Notes: generated by a model not told the origin, from the letters alone. Counted from the first letter of the stretch, positions 32,743 to 42,113 are shown. The stretch: 64,000 nucleotides of DNA from Psychrobium sp051201665 (GCF_051201665.1 NZ_CP179210.1:1-64000), one strand, 5' to 3'. Translations and numbers: made by a program.

Positions 32743-32961
32743 ACAACACCTAATGTGTTTTACATGAACATCTTAAAAATAGATACTAAATCTATTTTTC
32801 AAGAGATGTTCTAGTCTCAGAAATATCCAACAAAGAACGCTTGTTGTGTTTAAAAAGATTTTTGAAAGCTTTCCAAATTTAGTGGTTGTGTTCGCTGTAA
32901 CACATCGCTCTTTGCCATCCATGGCACCGCGATGTTAGTGAATTCATTCACGTTAAATTAG

Positions 32962-33077
32962 TTTGGTAACCATAGCAAATTGGTCCCACCTGATCCCATT
33001 CCGAACTCAGTAGTGAAACGATTTAGCGCCGATGGTAGTGTGGGGCTTCCCCATGTGAGAGTAGGACATTGCCAAAC
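32962..33077 (+). rRNA. rrf: 5S ribosomal RNA, first copy
   Basis: A 116-nt 5S with TTTGGTAACCATAGC at the 5' end pairing with ATTGCCAAAC at the 3' end, and the conserved CCCACCTGATCCCATTCCGA. It follows 23S by about 220 nt. Confidence 0.95.
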
Positions 33078-33127
33078 ACCTATTATATATTATGAGTTGA
33101 GAGTACTCCTCGTGATATGACAATTTG

Positions 33128-33243
33128 ACTGGTAACCATAGCAAGTTGGTCCCACCTGATCCCATTCCGAACTCAGTAGTGAAACGACTTAGCGCCGATG
33201 GTAGTGTGGGGCTTCCCCATGTGAGAGTAGGACATTGCCAGCC
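33128..33243 (+). rRNA. rrf: 5S ribosomal RNA, second copy
   Basis: A tandem second 5S, 50 nt after the first and differing at only a few positions. The helix II pair changes together (AAAT/ATTT in copy 1, AAGT/ACTT here) and the ends also covary (TTTGG/CCAAA against CTGG/CCAG). This suggests both copies are under selection for folding. It is followed by the operon terminator. Confidence 0.95.
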
Positions 33244-33252
33244 ACTAATTAG

Positions 33253-33285
33253 AAAAAGCCGCTACAGAAATGTAGCGGCTTTTTT
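33253..33285 (+). terminator. rRNA operon terminator
   Basis: AAAAAGCCGCTACA-GAAA-TGTAGCGGCTTTTTT is a perfect stem capped by a GAAA tetraloop and followed by a T-run, 10 nt after the second 5S. Confidence 0.95.
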
Positions 33286-33359
33286 CATTTCATTTTCAAG
33301 AATTCAATTGGTATTATACCAATTGCATTAAATATTTGCCCACTTGTACTTGTTAAAAT

Positions 33360-34907
33360 GTAACTACTCAGCACTTCAAAGCTAGTGTTTTAAATTAATT
33401 GAAAAATAAAAAATGATCGACTTGCTTGATCATTCTGAGCCGTTATTCTATGGGTCTCTCTATTCAGTAGTTTGAGCAATGAAAATAAGCGGCATCGATA
33501 TTGAAAAAAATATCGACAACATAAAAAAGCAAATCGAGACGGATAAAACATTGTTGTCCCCATCAATACGTGCCGCTATCGATTTATTGTTGCTTATCGT
33601 CACTTTATTGTCCCAACGGTTAGGCCTTAACAGTCGAAATAGCAGTAAACCACCATCATCAGATCCTAATCGGAAAAAGAAGCCTAACGCTAATAGTTCA
33701 AATGCATCGGGTGGGCAACTCGGTCATAAAGGAACAACTTTACCGCTTGATGAACGACCTGATATCAACCATAAAATAGTTCTTGATAGAACGCTATTAC
33801 CACCAGGGAGTTATACCGATATGGGGGTGGAAACCCGTCAGGTAGTGGATATAGAGTTTAAGCGCGTCGTAACTCAATACCAAGCCCAAATTCTTGAAAA
33901 CGAATTTGGTAAGCGATTCGTTGCTCCATTTCCAACGGGGGTTAATAGTCGAATTCAATATGGTAATGGGCTAAAGGCTCACGCGGTTTACTTGTCTCAA
34001 TATCAGCTACTCCCTTACGAGCGTATTCGTGAATATTTTACCGACCAACTTAACATTCCACTGAGTAGTGGCAGTCTGTACAACTTCATTAATACAGCTT
34101 ACCGTCATCTCGATGAGACGAATGCGCTTGAATTCATCAAGGAAAGTTTGAAGAATGAATCAGTGCTTCATGCTGATGAAACAGGCATTAACATTAACGG
34201 TCAACGTCAATGGTTACACAATGCATCATCATTAAAATGGACCTATCTATCGGCTCATGAGAAACGAGGTTGTGATGCCATCAATGCCATTGGAATACTA
34301 CCCGACTTCACTGGTGTGATGTGTCATGATCACTGGAAGCCGTACTATCGTTATGATTGTCAACATGCTTTATGCAATGCTCATCATCTGCGAGAACTCA
34401 CACGTGCATACGAACAGGATGGCAAGAGCTGGGCTGAAACGATGCGTATTTTTTTAATAGAGCTTAATCAGGAAGTTGAAGATAGCGGTGGAGTGATTAG
34501 CGACAAAAGACAATTAATGAGTCGCCTTCAATATCGAGATATTTTAAAAGAGGGTGAACACGAAAGCCCTCCGCCAGCGATAATCGTCGGGAAACGTGGA
34601 CGCCCTAAGAAATCAAAATCGCGCAATTTATTAGAGCGATTACAGAGTTACGAAGATGATGTACTCAGATTTATGGTGGATAAAATTGTGCCTTTCACGA
34701 ACAATCAGGGTGAAAATGATTTGAGAATGGTGAAAGTTCAGCAAAAGATATCGGGCTGCTTTAGAAGCAAGCATGGTTCCGTCATGTTTTTTGGCCTTAG
34801 AAGCTACCTGTCAAGTTGTAAAAAACAAGGAGTCAGTGCGTCTACTGCTTTGTCATTATTATTAAACGGAGCACTACCAAATATCTTCCCCCCTGCTGAG
34901 TAGTTAC
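33360..34907 (+). mobile_element. IS66-family insertion sequence (single-ORF type)
   Basis: A complete 1548-bp element. Terminal repeats GTAACTACTCAGCA and TGCTGAGTAGTTAC are perfect over 14 bp and begin with the GTAA typical of IS66. GTTAAAAT is duplicated on both sides (33352-33359 and 34908-34915), the 8-bp size expected of the family. Only the large transposase is present, as in the ISBst12 subgroup that lacks the two small accessory ORFs. The intact ORF, ends and duplication indicate a recent insertion. Confidence 0.95.
33479..34903 (+). CDS. IS66-family transposase (TnpC-like)
   Basis: This is the 474-residue DDE transposase of the IS66-type element. Seen: an N-terminal leucine-rich stretch followed by LGLNSRNSSKPPSSDPNRKKK (the zinc-finger/linker region typical of the family), GGQLGHKGTTL, and catalytic candidates D233 (LHADETGI), D284 (CHDHWKPYY) and E412 (NNQGENDLRMVKVQQKISG). 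CNAHHLREL is also conserved. Its stop codon lies inside the right terminal repeat. It appears intact. Confidence 0.94.
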   Translation: MKISGIDIEKNIDNIKKQIETDKTLLSPSIRAAIDLLLLIVTLLSQRLGLNSRNSSKPPSSDPNRKKKPNANSSNASGGQLGHKGTTLPLDERPDINHKIVLDRTLLPPGSYTDMGVETRQVVDIEFKRVVTQYQAQILENEFGKRFVAPFPTGVNSRIQYGNGLKAHAVYLSQYQLLPYERIREYFTDQLNIPLSSGSLYNFINTAYRHLDETNALEFIKESLKNESVLHADETGININGQRQWLHNASSLKWTYLSAHEKRGCDAINAIGILPDFTGVMCHDHWKPYYRYDCQHALCNAHHLRELTRAYEQDGKSWAETMRIFLIELNQEVEDSGGVISDKRQLMSRLQYRDILKEGEHESPPPAIIVGKRGRPKKSKSRNLLERLQSYEDDVLRFMVDKIVPFTNNQGENDLRMVKVQQKISGCFRSKHGSVMFFGLRSYLSSCKKQGVSASTALSLLLNGALPNIFPPAE

Positions 34908-35115
34908 GTTAAAATTAACTAAAATGGCGTTGCTCTCAATCCTAATAGCCAGCTATTAGTCAATCGAGCGCCTTGTTTGAGCTGATTTTCTCTACGCACA
35001 ACAAGATCACTTACTTAATGCAATTGGTATAAAGCGCTCTTAACTAATATTATGACTCGCAGTGTTTTCGTGTCATATGTATGATGTCATTTTATTTTTT
35101 AAGTTTAGTCGTGTA

Positions 35116-37116
35116 ATGCTTTATTTTGTCACTATTTTCCTAAGCGCTTTTTTATTATTTTTAGTGCAACCTATGATTGCTAAAGTGATTTTGCCTGATT
35201 TCGGTGGCGGTGCGTCAGTTTGGACTATCTGTATGCTGTTTTTTCAAGCGCTTCTGCTTGGTGGCTATTTGTATGCCCATGGGCTGATAAAGTGGTTTAA
35301 GCCGCGTAGCCAACTTATCGTGCATGCTTGTTTGCTACTACTTGCCGTTACGTTTACGCCAATTGCAGTAAACACTTTATCTATTAGTTCTTCACCACAG
35401 ATGACAATATTGGCAACGCTGTTAATTAGTATCGGTTTGCCATACTTTGTTCTATCGTCTAATGCCCCTTTAATTCAACGATGGTTCGCTTACGATAAAC
35501 CAAAGACATCTCCTTATAAGCTTTATGCATTATCGAATATTGGTTCACTAATTGGCCTTGTCGCCTATCCATTTATAATAGAGCCATTTATCGTATTACA
35601 ATCTCAATTATTGGTGTGGAGTGTTGCCTATTGGTGCTTTGTAGGTTGTAGTTTGGCCTTGATTGTGATGCTTGCTGTCAAATTAAGAGAACCAAGTGAA
35701 TCATCGAAAGATCATCAATCAACACAATATACCGTGACAATCATTCCCTGGATTGGTTTATCGGCGCTTGGTGTTATCGCTTTGTTGGCTGTTACGAATT
35801 CGATGACACAAAATATATCAGCGATTCCTTTTTTATGGCTATTACCACTTAGTTTATATCTCATTAGCTTTATTATTTGTTTTGGTCGCGAACGGTTCGC
35901 TAATCGTCAAGTTTGGCTAGGTGTTACAGCGCTCTGTTTACCGATTGGGATCTTGCTATTTTTCTTCGCATCAATGTTTTCCATAGTTGCTCAGTTGTTC
36001 CTTTATGGCTTTATTTTATTGGCTGTGTGTATGTTATGCCATGGCGAACTTGTGAGAATGAAGCCTGATTCTAGTCGTTTAACACGTTACTATTTGGCGA
36101 TGTCGGTAGGTGGCGTAATTGGGGGGCTGTTTGTTAACTTTATAGCACCTTGGCTTTTCGACCAATTTATCGAATTTCCGCTAGTTATTTGGTTAACACT
36201 AACCACACTTGCTGTGTTAACTATTGTCAGAGGTAATAAAAGTCATGCTTTAACGCGGTTTGGTCTGCCGATATACCTTATCGCTGCTGCCGTAGGTTTT
36301 GTACTGTTTAATAATGTATTTCAACAATACGACGTTGTTGCAGAGCGAAATTTTTATGGTCAGCTTGCAGTGAAAGATGTAACTGTTAATGGATTTAACG
36401 AACGCCGCTTGGTTGATGGAACAACATCTCATGGTACACAGTCATTGAACCCAGCTAATAGGGATGAGCCTCTCAGTTATTATCGACGTGGGACAGGTGT
36501 TGAGGCTGCTCTATCGACACTCCAACAACAGGGACCAATTAACGCAGTTATTATTGGTTTAGGGGCTGGGACACTGGCTGCTTACGGTAATAAATCGGAT
36601 AGCTTTACATTCTTTGAATTAAATCCGTTGGTAAAAGATTATGCAAATCGTTATTTCACTTATTTATCTAGTTCTAAGGCGGAAGTGAAAGTAAACGTCG
36701 GCGATGGGCGTCAGCTTTTATCGCGCTATGGTGAAAACGATATTGATTTATTAGCTGTTGATGCATTTTCTAGTGATGCAATTCCTGTTCATCTATTAAC
36801 ACGTGAAGCAGTCGCGTTATACGCTAACTCCATTAACGATCACGGCATCGTCGCGTTACATATTTCTAATAGCCATTTAGATTTAGTGCCTTTGGTATTT
36901 GGTTTAGCTGAAGAAGCAAACTTGGCATCGGCATTTGCGGTGACTGATGCCACCAAGTCGTCTGACAACACAGCACAATGGGTGTTGTTAGCAAAAAGTG
37001 GAGATGTCTTACAACAACCAACTATCAAAAAGGTTACTTCTCCTTGGCCGTCGAGTGCTTCACAACCAGTCATATGGACAGATGATTATAGTAACCTGTT
37101 ATCAGTTCTTAAATAG
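35116..37116 (+). CDS. Membrane protein with C-terminal spermidine synthase-like domain
   Basis: About ten hydrophobic segments fill the first 400 residues (starting LYFVTIFLSAFLLFLVQP), followed by a soluble Rossmann-type domain with VIIGLGAGTLAAYG, a FFELNPLV acidic loop that would bind the nucleoside, and DLLAVDAFSSDAIPVHLLT, all as in spermidine synthase-like proteins. Such fused membrane/aminopropyltransferase-like proteins are widespread; their substrate is generally unknown, and polyamine synthesis is not shown. I chose the ATG at 35116 (666 residues); an upstream frame to 35062 is less likely. It stands alone; the repeat/IS block ends 86 nt upstream. Confidence 0.8.
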   Translation: MLYFVTIFLSAFLLFLVQPMIAKVILPDFGGGASVWTICMLFFQALLLGGYLYAHGLIKWFKPRSQLIVHACLLLLAVTFTPIAVNTLSISSSPQMTILATLLISIGLPYFVLSSNAPLIQRWFAYDKPKTSPYKLYALSNIGSLIGLVAYPFIIEPFIVLQSQLLVWSVAYWCFVGCSLALIVMLAVKLREPSESSKDHQSTQYTVTIIPWIGLSALGVIALLAVTNSMTQNISAIPFLWLLPLSLYLISFIICFGRERFANRQVWLGVTALCLPIGILLFFFASMFSIVAQLFLYGFILLAVCMLCHGELVRMKPDSSRLTRYYLAMSVGGVIGGLFVNFIAPWLFDQFIEFPLVIWLTLTTLAVLTIVRGNKSHALTRFGLPIYLIAAAVGFVLFNNVFQQYDVVAERNFYGQLAVKDVTVNGFNERRLVDGTTSHGTQSLNPANRDEPLSYYRRGTGVEAALSTLQQQGPINAVIIGLGAGTLAAYGNKSDSFTFFELNPLVKDYANRYFTYLSSSKAEVKVNVGDGRQLLSRYGENDIDLLAVDAFSSDAIPVHLLTREAVALYANSINDHGIVALHISNSHLDLVPLVFGLAEEANLASAFAVTDATKSSDNTAQWVLLAKSGDVLQQPTIKKVTSPWPSSASQPVIWTDDYSNLLSVLK

Positions 37117-37174
37117 AATTTATCTAATTGAACTTTAAAATAGCCTTATATTTGGGGCTGTTTTAAGGATGTTT

Positions 37175-37555
37175 ATGAAGTCCCTCTGTTATAAAATACT
37201 TGCTATTAGTGCGCTTTCTTTTTGTTCGTTATCGTCATTTGCCAATGACATTGAGTCTATTACCGTTTTAGGAAAGTCTGCGGTTGCAAATGCAACACAT
37301 GGCGGGGTCGATGTGAAATTACTGCCAATAAATGTTCACGTTGTTAATCGGGAAGAAATTGAGCGGCTTAGGTTTGTTGATCCTAATGAACTGCTAGATA
37401 TAATTCCAGCTAAGCCAGAATCGTTTGAAGTGGGGATAATTGTCATTGGGTTAATTGCATTACTTGCTGTTGTTTTTCCAATGTTTGGTTTGAGTTTGCT
37501 ATTAGTCATCTTAATTCAAGGTGTTTTAAGTGCCTATAACCCTCAAGATATTTAA
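37175..37555 (+). pseudogene. TonB-receptor N-terminal fragment joined to a membrane tail
   Basis: The first 75 residues or so look like the start of a TonB-dependent receptor: a signal peptide (ISALSFCSLSSFAND), then ESITVLGKSA and LPINVHVVNREEIERLRFVDPNELLDIIP, which is the beginning of a plug domain. The next 50 residues are unrelated: GIIVIGLIALLAVVFPMFGLSLLLVILIQGVL, a hydrophobic hairpin. No beta-barrel follows. I infer a deletion that joined a receptor start to the end of another membrane protein; a genuine small protein is less likely. I chose the ATG at 37175 over 37169 because AAGGA lies 5 nt upstream. A terminator follows. Confidence 0.6.
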
Positions 37556-37570
37556 TTTATATTTACGCAT

Positions 37571-37606
37571 AAAAAAGCCAACTATAGAGGTAGTTGGCTT
37601 TTATTT
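37571..37606. terminator. Bidirectional terminator
   Basis: AAAAAAGCCAACTA and TAGTTGGCTTTT form a hairpin between two convergent genes, with A-run and T-rich tail on either side. Confidence 0.85.
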
Positions 37607-37646
37607 TCTTCTATCATATGACCTTTAAAAAGCCATTAATAACGTA

Positions 37647-39803
37647 TTAGTCGATTAAACCACGGCTCTTTAATAGTGGTTGAATACTCGCTTCTTTACC
37701 ACGGAACTTACGGTACAGGTTAAGTGCTTCGTCACTGCCGCCAGAAGATAAGATATGCTTTCTAAATGCATCAGCAGTCTTCTTATCGAAAATACCATTT
37801 TCTTGGAAGGCTGCGAACGCATCGGCACCGAATACATCAGACCAAATGTAGCTGTAGTAACCAGCAGAGTAACCGCCAGAAAAGATGTGAGCGAAGTAAG
37901 TTGAACGATAACGTGGATCGATCTCTTTAATTAAGCCCCATTCTTTTAGTGCGTCAGCTTCAAATTTCGCTGTGTCACGGATCTTGTCGTCTTCTAATGA
38001 GTGCCAGTTTAAGTCTAACAAGGTTGCTGCCATGTATTCAGTGGTTGCGAATCCCTGGTTAAACTTACTTGCCGCTTGGATCTTATTAACGAGTTCTTGT
38101 GGAATCACTTCACCAGTTTTGTAGTGTTTAGCAAATTGAGCTAGCACTTCTGGTTGTAACATCCAGTTTTCCATCACTTGTGATGGGAATTCTACGAAAT
38201 CGCGTGGTGTAGCAGTACCAGTTTGTGAGCGGTATTTACCGTCTGACAATAAACCGTGTAGCGCATGGCCAAACTCGTGGAATAGGGTGCTTGCTTGGTC
38301 AAATGTTAATAGCGCTGGCGCATCACCGGTTGGGCGTGGGTAGTTTAATACGTTAACAATGATTGGCGTTGAGTCTTCGCCGTTCATGTTGTATTGCTTG
38401 CGGTAAGAGTTCATCCAAGCGCCGCCGCGTTTACCTGGGCGTACGTAGTGATCAGCTAAGAATAAACCAACGTAAGTGCCATCAGCTTCGTAGATTTCGA
38501 AAGTGCGAACATCGTCGTGGTATTTAGGTAAATCGGTGCGCTCTTTTACTGTAATACCAAAGAGTTTTTGCGCCGTGTGGAAAACACCTTGTAGCGTTGA
38601 CTCTAATGCAAAGTAAGGACGTGTTTGTTCTTCGTCTAAATCGTAACGCGCTTTGCGAATTTTTTCTGCGTAATACGGATAATCCCAAGCTTCAATCTTG
38701 AAGTTGCCGCCTTGTGCATCAACAAGTTTTTGCATATCGGCTACTTCAACTTTCGCTTTTTCTAATGCGGTAGGCCAAATCTTGTTAAGTAGTTCGTAAA
38801 CAGCAGCAGGTGTTTTAGCTACGCGATCTTCTAGTACGAAGTGAGCGTGAGATTTGTAGCCCATTAATTGTGCTTTTTGTACACGTAATGAGGCGATTTT
38901 GGCTAAGACTTCTTTGTTGTCGTGCTCATTATCGTTATTGGCGCGATTGATGTAACCAAGGTAGAGCTCTTTACGTAATTCGCGATTGTCAGCAAATTTA
39001 GTAACTGGCGTAATTGAAGGGCGATGCGTAGTGAATACCCATTTTCCTTCCTGTCCGCGATCTTTAGCGGTGGCTGCAGCTGCTGCAATAACAGAATCAG
39101 ATAAACCAGATAGCTTACTCTTGTCATCAACAACGACTTCAAAGCCATTGGTTTCAGCTAATAAGTTGTCGCCAAATTGAAGGGTTAATTTAGCTAATTG
39201 AGCATTAAGTTCACGGATCTGATCTTTTTGTTTTGCATCTAATTTAGCGCCACTTCGAACAAAACCAATGTAGGTATCTTTAAGTAGTTTTTGCTGTGCG
39301 GTTGTTAATTCTAAGCTGTCTTTTTTATCATAAACGGCTGCCACACGCTGGAATAGAGCATCATTTAATGAAATATCATCTGAATGGGCAGATAGCAGTG
39401 GAGAAACTTCTTTGGCGATAGCTTTAAGCTCATCGTTAGTTTCTGCTGAGGTTAAGTTGTAAAACACGCCAGCAACTTTATCTAGCAGGTTGCCACTAAA
39501 TTCAATTGCTTCAATGGTGTTTTCAAACGTTGCCGCTGATTTTTGATTTACAATCGCGTCAATTTCTTGTTTTTGCTGCTTAATAGCTGCTTTAAATGCA
39601 GGAAGATAATGATCGTTTTTAATGACTGAAAAATTAGGCATTTCATGTGCCGTGCCCCATTTTTTAGAAAATGGGTTGCTATCAGCTAGTAGCTTTTGTT
39701 GTTCAACGGCTGGTTTTTCTTGCGTAGCTGTTGGAGTCTTTGCTGAATCACAGCCAACAAGTGCGATGGCAAGCGCAAGTGGCGCTAAGGTAAATTTCTT
39801 CAT
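37647..39803 (-). CDS. M3 family oligopeptidase / peptidyl-dipeptidase, lipoprotein
   Basis: A zinc metallopeptidase of the M3 (thimet/Dcp) family that trims short peptides. Seen: a lipoprotein signal ending ALVGC (cysteine at residue 18), so the protein is probably anchored in the cell envelope; a helical N-terminal domain; and the zinc motif HEFGH at about residues 509-513 with a downstream glutamate region (FVEFPSQVMENW). Its 718 residues fit Dcp of E. coli plus the signal. I leave the symbol open since Dcp and related oligopeptidases are hard to separate by eye. Confidence 0.9.
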   Translation of the reverse strand: MKKFTLAPLALAIALVGCDSAKTPTATQEKPAVEQQKLLADSNPFSKKWGTAHEMPNFSVIKNDHYLPAFKAAIKQQKQEIDAIVNQKSAATFENTIEAIEFSGNLLDKVAGVFYNLTSAETNDELKAIAKEVSPLLSAHSDDISLNDALFQRVAAVYDKKDSLELTTAQQKLLKDTYIGFVRSGAKLDAKQKDQIRELNAQLAKLTLQFGDNLLAETNGFEVVVDDKSKLSGLSDSVIAAAAATAKDRGQEGKWVFTTHRPSITPVTKFADNRELRKELYLGYINRANNDNEHDNKEVLAKIASLRVQKAQLMGYKSHAHFVLEDRVAKTPAAVYELLNKIWPTALEKAKVEVADMQKLVDAQGGNFKIEAWDYPYYAEKIRKARYDLDEEQTRPYFALESTLQGVFHTAQKLFGITVKERTDLPKYHDDVRTFEIYEADGTYVGLFLADHYVRPGKRGGAWMNSYRKQYNMNGEDSTPIIVNVLNYPRPTGDAPALLTFDQASTLFHEFGHALHGLLSDGKYRSQTGTATPRDFVEFPSQVMENWMLQPEVLAQFAKHYKTGEVIPQELVNKIQAASKFNQGFATTEYMAATLLDLNWHSLEDDKIRDTAKFEADALKEWGLIKEIDPRYRSTYFAHIFSGGYSAGYYSYIWSDVFGADAFAAFQENGIFDKKTADAFRKHILSSGGSDEALNLYRKFRGKEASIQPLLKSRGLID

Positions 39804-39934
39804 AAAAAAAAGCCCTAAATTTTTGGTTGTTTTTGTTTTCTATGCTTATCCTACGGGGATTTGGAGTTGATGTAAAACGTGAATAGCTGTAACAAATTTT
39901 TGTTTACAAAATATGACCTAGCGAAGGCTATTTA

Positions 39935-39963
39935 TTCACATTTTATCGTCAAATCGCTATAAT
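39935..39963 (+). promoter_or_regulatory. Candidate sigma70 promoter of the zinc-ribbon gene
   Basis: TTCACA (39935-39940) and a perfect TATAAT (39958-39963) are spaced by 17 bp, ending 31 nt before the start codon. Confidence 0.6.
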
Positions 39964-39994
39964 TAACCTACTTGAATAACCGCCGGATAATGCC

Positions 39995-40549
39995 ATGACT
40001 AAACAACACGAAGAGTTGTTTTCACATCACGAACATGCGCTTGAAAAAGAATACGAGTCTTGTCCTAGATGTTCGTTGTCTTTGCAGATCCGAAATTCTA
40101 AACACGGTCCGTTTTTAGGATGCACTGGCTACCCTGCGTGTGACTACAGTCGTCCGTTGGTTGAGCATGAAAATATGGAGCATCAGATTATTGCTGGCTC
40201 TGTGTGTCCTGAGTGCAGTCATGAACTCGCTATTAAGAAAGGGCGATATGGCATCTTCATTGGTTGTACAAATTATCCTGCGTGCAAGCATATTGAACAT
40301 ACAGAAGATGAAGAAGAGGTTATTGATTGTCCTGAGTGCAAAAAAGGACATATTGCACAGCGTGTTTCTCGCTATGGGAAAACATTTTATGCCTGTGACA
40401 ATTACCCAAAATGTAAGTTTGCCGTTAATTATCATCCAGTAGTCGGTGAGTGCGAAAAGTGCCAGTTTGGGTTATTGCTCGAACGTAAGATGAGTGGTGA
40501 AAAACGGCTAGTGTGTGCTAAAAAGTCTTGTAGCCATAAACAAACCTAG
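39995..40549 (+). CDS. Topoisomerase-type zinc-ribbon protein (YrdD-like)
   Basis: The 184 residues carry four C4 zinc ribbons of the kind found at the C-terminus of DNA topoisomerase I: CPRC with CTGYPAC, CPEC with CTNYPAC, CPEC with CDNYPKC, and a last CEKC with CAKKSC. There is no catalytic domain. Similar stand-alone proteins (YrdD) lie close to tsaC in enterobacteria, as here (tsaC is 2.2 kb downstream). The role is unknown; nucleic-acid binding is inferred from the ribbons. Confidence 0.85.
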   Translation: MTKQHEELFSHHEHALEKEYESCPRCSLSLQIRNSKHGPFLGCTGYPACDYSRPLVEHENMEHQIIAGSVCPECSHELAIKKGRYGIFIGCTNYPACKHIEHTEDEEEVIDCPECKKGHIAQRVSRYGKTFYACDNYPKCKFAVNYHPVVGECEKCQFGLLLERKMSGEKRLVCAKKSCSHKQT

Positions 40550-40556
40550 CCATTAA

Positions 40557-40922
40557 TTAGGGGCTGTTTATCTTTTGAGTTCATTTTTGCAGCAAGTTGT
40601 TTGGGGTTTCTACAAGGCAGAGCCTATGTGGTGTAGCTGGCTCGATAATAGCTCCTGCATTATCCTAATGAGCTACATCCCTGTAGCAATACACGAATAG
40701 GCGATAACGCCGTAGAAATAATAAACAAATGCTGTCCGTTGGATTCAACTAAAAGTCTTTTGTGCGGCGTTATTCGTCATTCACTGGGGTAAACCCAGCA
40801 TCAATCGTCATGCCTCGCCCACAGCGATGTGGGTGCTTATGCTCAGTCTGGAACAATGAACATGTGCCCAAAATCCTTTTAGATTGAACAAAATTTGAAC
40901 CACAAAGCTCAATAGACCCTAG
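40557..40922 (-). mobile_element. 366-bp non-coding element, copy 2 (inverted relative to copy 1)
   Basis: Nearly the whole of copy 1 (19838-20154) is found here in reverse orientation, for example GCAATACACGAATAGGCGAT and CACTGGGGTAAACCCAGCATC. The ends have drifted (TTAGGGGCTGTTTATCTTTT and CAATAGACCCTAG), so it is an older copy. It also has about 49 extra nt (about 40820-40870) absent from copy 1. It fills most of the 416-nt gap before purK; no gene is seen. Confidence 0.85.
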
Positions 40923-40965
40923 TAACTTCAAAAAGCAGTCAGTTTTTGAAGTTACTTTGCACTAA

Positions 40966-42102
40966 TTAAGAGCATTGCTCGTTAATGTATTGCTTGATAT
41001 CGGAAAACGTATTTTCTGGCAATAACGCGGCAATAGCTATCAGGCGTTGGTTTAATTGGGTTGTATCGTGACCAGATACATTAATATGCCCCATTTTGCG
41101 CCCAGCACGCTTTTCTTTGCCGTACCAATGTACATTCACACCTGTCATTCCCAAGATTACTTGCGGTAAGTTATCTTCGCCGAGAATATTGATCATGGCA
41201 GTCGGACGCGTTAATTCAGTGCCACCTAAAGGCAAGCCACTTACTGCACGAATATGATTCGCAAACTGACAACAATCGCTGCCTTGCTGCGTCCAATGTC
41301 CAGAGTTATGAACGCGGGGGGCGATTTCATTAACTAGTAGAGTGTCGCCGACTTGGAAAAACTCAATGGCTAGTACACCTACGTAATTCATCGATTGTGT
41401 TAAGCGGGCAAAAACTTCTGAGGCTTGTTGTTGCAAGCCTTCGTTGTCACAAAGAGCTGTTGATACTGACAATACGCCGTCAGTGTGGTGGTTTTCAGTG
41501 AGGGGATAAGTCTTCACTTCACCACTAACACTACGTGCACCAACCAAGGATACTTCGCGAGAAAATGGAATCATTTGCTCGGCAATCACGCCTTGATTTG
41601 GATTCGAGCTAATAAAACGTTCGATGTCTTGCCAAATAGCATCGGCGTGTTCTGCTGACTTTAACCGCCATTGCCCTTTGCCATCGTAGCCCTCTAATGC
41701 ACTTTTTAATATAATTGGCAGTGAAAGTTGGTTGATCGCTTGCTTGAAGTCTTGCTCGTTTTTGATGATGAAATGCGGTGCATTGGTGACATCACATTGT
41801 GTTAATAACGCTTTTTCTAAACGGCGATCACCACCAATTTTTATCGCGTCAGCACTTGGTTTTAGTTTTCCTGATGCCTCACATTGGGCGAGCACATCAT
41901 GAGCGACATGTTCAAATTCAGCTGTAATAACATCAGCAAACTCAATACCTGACTCAAGGTCACCAATTGTTTGTTCAGGTGCAAGTGGATTAACAACCCG
42001 CTTTGTCGTTACATCATAAGCAAGAACATTGGCATTAAACGGTTTAATACTCAATGCCATCATGCGTGCCAGTTGTCCAGCACCTAAAACCAAAACATTC
42101 AT
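40966..42102 (-). CDS. purK: 5-(carboxyamino)imidazole ribonucleotide synthase
   Basis: PurK carboxylates AIR to N5-CAIR with ATP and bicarbonate in purine synthesis. Seen: MNVLVLGAGQLARMMA at the start, ATP-grasp residues ILKSALEGYDGKGQWRL, FSREVSLVGARS and the metal-binding NEIAPRVHNSGHWTQQG. It is 378 residues. It lies 11 nt after purE, so purE-purK is one operon. Confidence 0.97.
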   Translation of the reverse strand: MNVLVLGAGQLARMMALSIKPFNANVLAYDVTTKRVVNPLAPEQTIGDLESGIEFADVITAEFEHVAHDVLAQCEASGKLKPSADAIKIGGDRRLEKALLTQCDVTNAPHFIIKNEQDFKQAINQLSLPIILKSALEGYDGKGQWRLKSAEHADAIWQDIERFISSNPNQGVIAEQMIPFSREVSLVGARSVSGEVKTYPLTENHHTDGVLSVSTALCDNEGLQQQASEVFARLTQSMNYVGVLAIEFFQVGDTLLVNEIAPRVHNSGHWTQQGSDCCQFANHIRAVSGLPLGGTELTRPTAMINILGEDNLPQVILGMTGVNVHWYGKEKRAGRKMGHINVSGHDTTQLNQRLIAIAALLPENTFSDIKQYINEQCS

Positions 42103-42113
42103 GCTAATTCCTA

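Larger units (their letters stand above)
33317..35029 (-). mobile_element. 157-bp MITE-like element, copy C, split by an IS66-type element
   Basis: The left part (33317-33359) and right part (34908-35029) join to a 157-bp element once the 1548-bp IS and one 8-bp duplication are removed. Ends TACCAATTGCATTAA and TTAATGCAATTGGTA are perfect inverted repeats. The left flank is TTA but the right flank is TAA, so no clean target duplication remains. A further CAATTGGTA lies just left (33305-33313), perhaps the end of another lost copy. Orientation matches copy A. Confidence 0.9.
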
